Source of the DNA: Candidatus Atribacter alterifermentans
GTDB lineage: Bacteria > Atribacterota > Atribacteria > Atribacterales > Atribacteraceae
Direction of reading: 5' to 3'
DNA length: 7,868 nucleotides
NCBI GenBank assembly: GCA_012517635.1
Contig: JAAYUP010000066.1
Coordinates: 1 to 7,868, forward strand
Shown: positions 1 through 5,006 of the stretch, in pieces
How the letters are laid out: each line of letters starts with the position of its first letter
How positions within the stretch are numbered: position 1 is the first letter of the stretch
The notes under the pieces: model-generated
Told to the model about the DNA's origin: nothing
What the model saw: only the letters and a program-made list of their open reading frames with translations
Database searches by the model: none
Translations under genes and position numbers: made by a program

Positions 1-2
1 CT

Positions 3-98
3 AATATGGATGGAGTCCTTGATATTTATGATTTAGGAACGGTAATAACTGACTTAATCATGAGAAAAAGTAAAGGTATAACTTCCTTCAACCACTAA
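3..98 (+). CDS. Possible 3' end of an unidentified gene (partial)
   Basis: An open frame enters from the left edge and stops at TAA 96-98, giving about 31 residues with a fairly protein-like stretch (NMDGVLDIYDLGTVITDLIM). No family can be recognised from so short a tail. The acidic DIYDLGTV segment loosely recalls a calcium-binding or dockerin-like loop, but that is not enough for a call. The frame could also be open by chance in AT-rich DNA. No clear rho-independent terminator for this strand follows it. Confidence 0.25.
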   Translation, partial: NMDGVLDIYDLGTVITDLIMRKSKGITSFNH

Positions 99-139
99 TA
101 ACATTTATTTAAATTATCGAAAAAACGAAGTCATTTTTT

Positions 140-287
140 AAAAAAAACAAGATGGTGTTGTAAGAGATTAAGTGAATCCTGTTTCCTGGAAAACGTACCC
201 CACTAGCAACACCCCGTCTTAAATAACAGAAAATAATTATCCGGTAATCCTTAGTTATCCTCTTTAAATTGGATAATAGACCCCTGG
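140..287 (-). ncRNA. Candidate structured RNA, copy 1 of a paired element
   Basis: This 148-nt non-coding block has a diverged second copy at 4780-4929 with the same order of conserved segments. Shared blocks (written on +) include GTTTCCTGGA at 181-190, CCGTCTTAAATA at 214-225 and ATAATAGACCCC at 273-284. Read on the minus strand, arms at 220-207 and 160-149 form a helix of about 11 Watson-Crick pairs with one C-A mismatch and a two-base bulge. A tract of eight Ts (147-140 on minus) follows, as at an intrinsic terminator. Inside, 190-177 folds into a short hairpin with a GAAA loop and one A-A mismatch, and 288-283 can pair with 244-240. The T tract and GNRA loop favour the minus strand. No convincing promoter was found on that strand, apart from a TATTAT at 278-273 that is also conserved. 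Class and function are unknown. Confidence 0.5.
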
Positions 288-437
288 ATTTTGACGTGAT
301 TAATATAACAACCCTAAAAAAATTCTCTACCTTATCCTAAAAAGGTGAATTTGGTATAGAATTTATATGAATTATCGAATCGATTTTATCAAGTATTTTT
401 AAGCGAAGTATCACTAACCTTCATTTTGTTCAAAACC

Positions 438-464
438 GATTATGTTTCGTATGGAAACCGAATC
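438..464. promoter_or_regulatory. Two-step inverted repeat upstream of the first gene
   Basis: GATT (438-441) pairs with AATC (461-464) and GTTTC (444-448) pairs with GAAAC (454-458). They are separated by a symmetric 2x2 internal loop and closed by a 5-base loop. The repeat sits about 80 bases before the likely start codon. It could be an operator for a dimeric regulator or a leader hairpin; the sequence alone does not decide. Confidence 0.3.
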
Positions 465-535
465 AGGAAATTGGTTGTTGTCACCTGAGGGTAGAAGTAA
501 TCCTAATGGAAGTAAGAAATAATGATAAAATTTAT

Positions 536-541
536 GGGGGG
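536..541 (+). promoter_or_regulatory. G-rich ribosome binding site deciding the start at 546
   Basis: Six Gs lie four bases before ATG 546 and can pair with the anti-Shine-Dalgarno sequence using a G-U wobble. The upstream in-frame ATGs at 522 and 534 have weaker or poorly spaced purine runs. The protein begun at 546 also has the short lead-in before the G-A-E-W motif that this family usually shows, so 546 is preferred. Confidence 0.55.
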
Positions 542-545
542 AACA

Positions 546-3257
546 ATGAATAATTTAAACTATCGCGGTGCGGAATGGGTTAGAGTCGATTTGCATTTAC
601 ATTCACCTGGAGTGGATACTTTTAAAATTCCATCCGGTGTTAATCTTAATTCCCAAGAAGATAGGGATAAGATTGTCTCAGACTATGTTAGGAAATTACA
701 TCAAGCAAATATAAAAGTTGCAGCCATTACGGATTACAATGGAATTAGTAAAGAATGGTTTATTCCAATAAAAAATAAGGCAAAAAAACATGGGATTTTT
801 ATCTTACCGGGAGCTGAATTATCCATTTCATCATCAGCTGGTGGTAAATACGGACTTCATCTAATTATAATTTTTGATAACACAGTTGAAATAGATAACT
901 TAAATACTCTTATACACAGCCTCGATAAGAATCCACATAATCCACTTATAGATGGCAGAACACATCGTGATATTGATTCAGACCTTAATCTTGAGGAATT
1001 AGTAAATAAAGTAAGATCAAAATTAAATTGTCTGGTAATCTTAGCACATCCAGAAGAAGATAAAGGACTTTTAAAATCTTTTTCTAATAAAGAAGCTGCT
1101 AATTATATTTGTCGTTTAAGGTTTGATGCTCTTGAATACATATCAGATACCTGGAAAGATAGATTAATTAGTACAAATCGTTTAAGCGAGAATTTTTTCA
1201 ATAAAATTGCAACACTTGAAACCTCAGATCCTAAATCTCTTGATGATATTGGTAATAAACTAAGAAACGGAAAACCAAGAGCAACTTACATTAAATTAAG
1301 TGATTTTTCGCTTTCATCTTTAAAACTGGCTCTTCATGACCCAGAAGTAAGAGTGAGAATTTACGAATTGCCTGAAATGTTTCACAATAGAATTACTAAT
1401 ATTGTAATTAATGGAACAACATTTTTAAAAGATATAGATTTAAAAATGAATCCTGAGCTTAACACATTAATAGGTGGAAGAGGTGTCGGAAAATCAGCAA
1501 TCATTGAATCGGTAAGATATTGTCTTAGCTTACCAATATTTGCTGACACTTTACAGAAGGAAGAGTTTGTTTCAGCAGTGTTAGGAAGTGGTGGTGAGGT
1601 TTACGTGGGTATTGATAAATACTTTGGACAAAAGAAGACCTCATACAAAATCAAAAGAATAGTTGGCAAAGAACCAGAAGTATATGATGAGAATAACGAA
1701 AAAATATTTCTCAATCCCACAGAAATATTCGAAAAAGAGAAAAATCCAATCATTATTGGTCAGAAAGAACTATATGTCATATCTCAGGATGGAAAATTCC
1801 TTTTACAACTTATAGACCAATTTATAGGCGATAAAATCAGAATAAAGCAAAAAGACTTTGAAGACCTAAAAGTTAAACTTAATAATAATGGCAAAATGAT
1901 CATAGAATTAGAGAAAAATCTTACTAGAAAATATGAATATGAACAGCAACTCAGATCAATAGAATCTAAAATAAAAGATTACGAAAAAATCGGTGTTGTA
2001 AAAAAGTTGGAAAGATATACACAAATCCTTGAAGATGATGAAAATATTATTTCCGCAGACAGAAATTTTCAAGAACTAAACCATAATATTGAAAATATCC
2101 TAAACCTATCAATCCAAAAAATTTCGGAAGTGATCTTATCTTTAAAAAGAGGAAAAAGTGAAAAAAAACAAATTCTCGAAACGTTAGCTGGGGAATTCGA
2201 AAGAATAAAAAACATCATAGAGGAAAACCAGATTGTGCAAGAACTAAATAATATTTATGAGACAAAAATTAAAGAAATTATTAGAAGTTGGAATAGCGAA
2301 AAAGAAAAAGCCGAAAAAGAAATCGAAGATGTAAAAAGAAAATTAGGTGAGGAAAATCTCCAACCAGAAAAACTTGAAGAGCTAACAAGACAAAAAGCTC
2401 GGATAGAGTCACTAATGAAGGAATTTAAGAAGCATGAAGAACAACTTGAATCCATGAAAACAAAAAGAAAGACAATTAAAGAAATAATTAATAATTTAAG
2501 ATACGAATTATTTAAAATTAGAGAAAATGAAATCCGAGATCTTAACCAGAAACTCAAAGATAAAGTAAAAATAAATGTCATTTATGAAGGGGAAAAGAAA
2601 GAATTTAAAAAATACTTCACAAATCTTATTCAAGGTTCTGGTTTACATAAAGATGCTATTGATTCCCTTATTGAGGCAGAAGGGATTGTTGTTGATGGGA
2701 TTTTGATAAGTGAATTTATAAAAACAGGAAAAGATAAAATTGTAGAGAAATTTAATCTAACTGATAAAATGGCTGAAAAACTAATCGAATATCTTAAAGA
2801 CAAGAATAAACTATTTGAACTTGAAACATTATTCCCTGAAGATAAGATAGAAATAGAATTGAAAGTTGATGAAAAATTTGTTTCTTTGGAGAAACTATCA
2901 CCAGGCCAAAAAGCAACTGCCTTACTTCTTATGATGTTTATAATGGAAGATAGAATTATCATCCTTGACCAACCTGAAGAAGATCTAGATAATCGTTTTA
3001 TTTACGAAGATGTTGTTAACATATTAAGAGGGCTTAAGGGTAAAAGACAGATTATAACCGCCACTCATAACGCCAACATACCAGTAATTGGGGATTCGGA
3101 ATTAATCCTTGTTTTAGATAAGCAAGATGATCAATGTAAAATAATTGACAGAGGTTCAATTGATAAAAATAGTATAACAGAAAAAGTTAAAGATATTATG
3201 GAAGGCGGTGAAGAGGCATTTTCTAGAAGAGCAGAAAAATATGGAGGGATTGTATGA
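546..3257 (+). CDS. PHP-domain / SMC-like ATPase (TrlF-type), putative defence protein
   Basis: A 903-residue fusion of a metal-dependent PHP phosphoesterase domain and a Rad50/SMC-like ATPase. The PHP part (about 1-240) shows RGAEW near the start, DLHLH (H17, H19), TDYN (D63), GAELS (E91), H105 and LAHP (H168). The last motif is SDPK at 227-230, where PHP enzymes usually have SDxH. The ATPase part has Walker A GGRGVGKS at 310-317, a long charged coiled-coil stretch around 410-680, an ABC-like signature LSPGQK near 785, Walker B IIILDQPEEDLDN (D808, E811, E812) and an H-loop ATHN (H841). This architecture matches the family now called TrlF-type AAA-like ATPases and resembles the single-protein PHP-SMC defence gene 'ppl' described in E. 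coli. The family suggests ATP-controlled cleavage of nucleic acid or a nucleotide, but the substrate is unknown. The start at 546 is chosen over ATG 522 because of the ribosome binding site. The gene overlaps the next one by ATGA, so the two are probably co-translated. Confidence 0.9.
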   Translation: MNNLNYRGAEWVRVDLHLHSPGVDTFKIPSGVNLNSQEDRDKIVSDYVRKLHQANIKVAAITDYNGISKEWFIPIKNKAKKHGIFILPGAELSISSSAGGKYGLHLIIIFDNTVEIDNLNTLIHSLDKNPHNPLIDGRTHRDIDSDLNLEELVNKVRSKLNCLVILAHPEEDKGLLKSFSNKEAANYICRLRFDALEYISDTWKDRLISTNRLSENFFNKIATLETSDPKSLDDIGNKLRNGKPRATYIKLSDFSLSSLKLALHDPEVRVRIYELPEMFHNRITNIVINGTTFLKDIDLKMNPELNTLIGGRGVGKSAIIESVRYCLSLPIFADTLQKEEFVSAVLGSGGEVYVGIDKYFGQKKTSYKIKRIVGKEPEVYDENNEKIFLNPTEIFEKEKNPIIIGQKELYVISQDGKFLLQLIDQFIGDKIRIKQKDFEDLKVKLNNNGKMIIELEKNLTRKYEYEQQLRSIESKIKDYEKIGVVKKLERYTQILEDDENIISADRNFQELNHNIENILNLSIQKISEVILSLKRGKSEKKQILETLAGEFERIKNIIEENQIVQELNNIYETKIKEIIRSWNSEKEKAEKEIEDVKRKLGEENLQPEKLEELTRQKARIESLMKEFKKHEEQLESMKTKRKTIKEIINNLRYELFKIRENEIRDLNQKLKDKVKINVIYEGEKKEFKKYFTNLIQGSGLHKDAIDSLIEAEGIVVDGILISEFIKTGKDKIVEKFNLTDKMAEKLIEYLKDKNKLFELETLFPEDKIEIELKVDEKFVSLEKLSPGQKATALLLMMFIMEDRIIILDQPEEDLDNRFIYEDVVNILRGLKGKRQIITATHNANIPVIGDSELILVLDKQDDQCKIIDRGSIDKNSITEKVKDIMEGGEEAFSRRAEKYGGIV
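3243..3248 (+). promoter_or_regulatory. Strong Shine-Dalgarno inside the end of the ATPase gene
   Basis: GGAGGG lies five bases before ATG 3254, within the last codons of the preceding gene. With the ATGA stop/start overlap at 3254-3257, this points to coupled translation at a fixed ratio. Confidence 0.8.
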
Positions 3258-4405
3258 ATGAACTTGAGCTTCAAGAAAGAATATTAAAAGGCGAGGGTCT
3301 CCATACAGAGTTCAAAGTATCTTTCACCAACAACGAAGAATTCGCTAAATCTATTACTTCTTTTGCTAATACCGATGGAGGAGAAATCTTAGTAGGAATT
3401 AACAATAACGGTGAAATTGTTGGAGTAGAAAATATTGATGAACTTTTAAGAAAAATAGATGATGTTGCCTACAACAGATGTGAACCACCTGTAACTATTG
3501 TTCAAGAAACACTCTCCATCGAGAATAAAATAATTCTTATTGTCAAAATTCCAAAAGGAGATCAGCGCCCCTATAGAACTTCAAGTGGTGTCTACTATAT
3601 TAGAAGTGCTAATAGAACCAGACAAGCATCAAGAGAAGAACTATTAAGATTATTTCAAGCTGCTGGGAGCCTTTATTTTGATGAAAATGAAATTCAAAGA
3701 GCCTCTACCAAAGATATTAATATGGATTATGCTAAAAAATTTTTAGAGAATTATTTTAAATTATCAGTAAATGATGAAAGTCTAATTCGCTATTTAATAA
3801 ACATAAAAGCCCTTTCAAACAATGAAAAACCGACTTTCACTGGCATTTTGTTTTTTGGAGAAAACCCTCAATATTATATACCTTATGGGAGAATAATTAC
3901 TGCTTATATAAAAGGAGATGATATTTCCATTCCCCCTTCTGATAGAAAAGATCATCAAGGTAAAATTCCAGAAATACTTGAAGATACCATGCGATTTTTT
4001 AAAGCATACATAAAAGAAAAACATACTATTAGAGACCTAGAATCTGAAAATTATCCAGAGATTGAAGACTTTGTTTTAAGAGAAGCCCTTGTTAACTCAA
4101 TTGCCCATAGAGACTATACAATAAATGCTCCGGTTAGAATATTGATATACGATAATAGAATTGAGTTTCACACACCAGGATTGCTTCCTAACACCGTAAC
4201 CATTGAAAGCATGAAAATAGGAGGAGCTCATGTTTTAAGGAACCCAACAATTTATAACTTACTAGGTAAAATAGGATTAGTGACAGATGTAGGTAGTGGG
4301 ATAAAAAGAATAATAGAATCTGTAAAGAAAACCGTTGGTCGTGATGTAAGCCTCAATGTTGTTGGCAACGAGTTTATTTTAACCATCCCAAGAATAGAAG
4401 GCTAA
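3254..4405 (+). CDS. AlbA_2 (Schlafen-type) and GHKL-like ATP-binding domain protein
   Basis: A 383-residue protein. The N-terminal AlbA_2 domain (about 10-130) is recognised by TEFK at 18-21 followed by SITSFANTDGGEILVGI at 33-49, the typical nucleic-acid-binding divergent AlbA fold once annotated AAA_4. The C-terminal part carries a GHKL-like ATP-binding module: EALVNSIAHRDY at 277-288 (E277 and N281 in the N-box position), IEFHTPGLLP after it, and DVGSGIKRI around G347-G349. This arrangement is that of COG2865-type proteins, often labelled transcriptional regulator or RecG-like ATP-binding protein. Many relatives carry a further winged-helix domain, but this one ends soon after the ATP-binding module. 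It shares four bases with the PHP-ATPase gene and has a strong ribosome binding site, so it is almost certainly the second gene of that operon. It could be a regulator of the operon, a nucleic-acid sensor or a partner subunit; none is proven. Confidence 0.88.
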   Translation: MNELELQERILKGEGLHTEFKVSFTNNEEFAKSITSFANTDGGEILVGINNNGEIVGVENIDELLRKIDDVAYNRCEPPVTIVQETLSIENKIILIVKIPKGDQRPYRTSSGVYYIRSANRTRQASREELLRLFQAAGSLYFDENEIQRASTKDINMDYAKKFLENYFKLSVNDESLIRYLINIKALSNNEKPTFTGILFFGENPQYYIPYGRIITAYIKGDDISIPPSDRKDHQGKIPEILEDTMRFFKAYIKEKHTIRDLESENYPEIEDFVLREALVNSIAHRDYTINAPVRILIYDNRIEFHTPGLLPNTVTIESMKIGGAHVLRNPTIYNLLGKIGLVTDVGSGIKRIIESVKKTVGRDVSLNVVGNEFILTIPRIEG

Positions 4406-4435
4406 TTTAAGTATTCAAATTGCTAACGCTTAAAT
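4405..4435. repeat. Weak AT-rich inverted repeat after the operon
   Basis: ATTTAAGT at 4405-4412 pairs with GCTTAAAT at 4428-4435 (seven Watson-Crick pairs plus a wobble) directly after the stop codon. No T tract follows and the stem is nearly all A-T, so it is a poor intrinsic terminator. It could still mark the 3' end of the mRNA. Confidence 0.3.
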
Positions 4436-4568
4436 AAAGTTGATTTATAAATTAAAAAAATTCCTAAATATGCCGACTAGAAATAGAATATTAAGAGGAA
4501 CATTTACCTACTAAAGTAAAAAGGATCCATCCAAAAAGTGCGAATGTCAATCAAAAGTTAGCGACTTG

Positions 4569-4582
4569 TATCAATTTTGATA
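4569..4582. promoter_or_regulatory. Palindrome TATCAA-TT-TTGATA
   Basis: Perfect 6-base half-sites around a 2-base centre. It is the size of a dimeric repressor site but lies far from any start codon, more than 400 bases before the methyltransferase gene, and could be chance in AT-rich DNA. Confidence 0.2.
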
Positions 4583-4646
4583 AAAAAGGAGATCAGGCTA
4601 CAAATAGTTATATATAAATATTCGAACATCTATTAAGATTCTAAGA

Positions 4647-4668
4647 TATGGAGAAGGGAATCTCCGTA
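4647..4668 (+). repeat. Hairpin with 8-bp stem
   Basis: TATGGAGA at 4647-4654 pairs with TCTCCGTA at 4661-4668 (seven Watson-Crick pairs and one U-G wobble on the + strand) with loop AGGGAA. The purine-rich loop is followed by no T tract, so it is not a terminator on this strand. A competing pairing of GGGAA (4656-4660) with TTTCC downstream is also possible. Role unknown. Confidence 0.35.
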
Positions 4669-4779
4669 AGGTAGGGTTTCCGAATTCAGCAAAAGAATGC
4701 AACTTGTCATTTTTAAAAAGAAGACTTGGAAAGAGAGGATCTTAATCTCTTACCATAATGGGATCTATCTTGATGCAAT

Positions 4780-4929
4780 AAAAAAAACGAGGGCGGCATT
4801 TCAGAGTCGAGTGAACCCAGTTTCCTGGATAACGAAACCCGCTAGCCACACCATCCGTCTTAAATAGAAAAACGCATTTTAACTGGGGATGTCTCGTTAT
4901 TCTCTTTAATTTGTATAATAGACCCCAGG
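4780..4929 (-). ncRNA. Candidate structured RNA, copy 2 of the paired element
   Basis: Diverged counterpart of the element at 140-287, in the same orientation and of nearly the same length. On the minus strand, a helix of about 13 pairs with three single-base bulges joins the AGACGG...GTGGC arm to GCCGCCCTCG and is followed by eight Ts (4787-4780 on minus). The internal hairpin at 4830-4815 has a six-pair stem (one wobble) closed by a GAAA loop, better than in copy 1. Near the 5' end of the RNA, CTGGGG (4928-4923) pairs perfectly with CCCCAG (4888-4883), where copy 1 uses different bases to pair at the comparable place. Keeping the folds while the arm sequences change suggests selection on structure. 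It lies between the two-gene module and the methyltransferase gene; function unknown. Confidence 0.5.
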
Positions 4930-4952
4930 GGCAATGGCAAATAATGAATGGT

Positions 4953-4981
4953 TTGTTATGTATTTGGTTAGATGATAGAAT
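4953..4981 (+). promoter_or_regulatory. Sigma-70-like promoter for the methyltransferase gene
   Basis: TTGTTA (4953-4958) and TAGAAT (4976-4981) are separated by exactly 17 bases and match the consensus at 4 and 5 of 6 positions. Transcription would begin near 4988, leaving a leader of about 20 bases before ATG 5007. This suggests the gene is transcribed independently of the upstream pair. Confidence 0.55.
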
Positions 4982-5006
4982 TTAATAATAATTTTCGTGA
5001 ATATTC

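Larger units (their letters stand above)
288..545. other. AT-rich leader upstream of the PHP-ATPase gene
   Basis: No gene is supported here. The stretch separates the structured element from the first gene and is rich in A and T. It holds a weak ACCTT/AAGGT inverted repeat at 329-345 and a better two-step hairpin at 438-464. No promoter matches both -35 and -10 boxes at good spacing. The best partial match is TTGTCA at 478-483 with a poor -10 region about 18 bases on. Confidence 0.5.
4436..4779. other. Intergenic stretch without genes
   Basis: Both strands are broken by frequent stops and only very short open frames occur. The stretch contains a 14-base palindrome at 4569-4582 and an 8-bp hairpin at 4647-4668. 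I see no sequence similarity to the matching flank of the first structured element, so the shared block ends sharply at the A tract beginning at 4780. Confidence 0.5.

Noticed and set aside
273..278. TATTAT on the minus strand as the -10 box of the structured RNA
   Set aside because: It is conserved in both copies, but no -35 box lies at a suitable distance in either, and conservation continues upstream into CCxGGGG, so it may be part of the RNA itself.
522..545. Upstream in-frame ATG at 522 (eight extra residues) as the start of the PHP-ATPase
   Set aside because: ATG 546 has a better placed G-rich ribosome binding site, and the resulting N-terminus fits the family's short lead-in.
2255..2962. 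Antisense open frames within the ATPase gene
   Set aside because: They mirror the A-rich coiled-coil coding sequence, giving serine/phenylalanine-rich low-complexity translations without start signals.
4405..4435. Intrinsic terminator for the two-gene operon
   Set aside because: The stem is AT-rich with a long loop and no T tract follows.
140..4929. Integron attC sites or CRISPR repeats as an explanation for the paired elements
   Set aside because: No attC core-site pair (RYYYAAC/GTTRRRY) frames the copies, and only two long diverged copies 4.6 kb apart exist, with no spacers.
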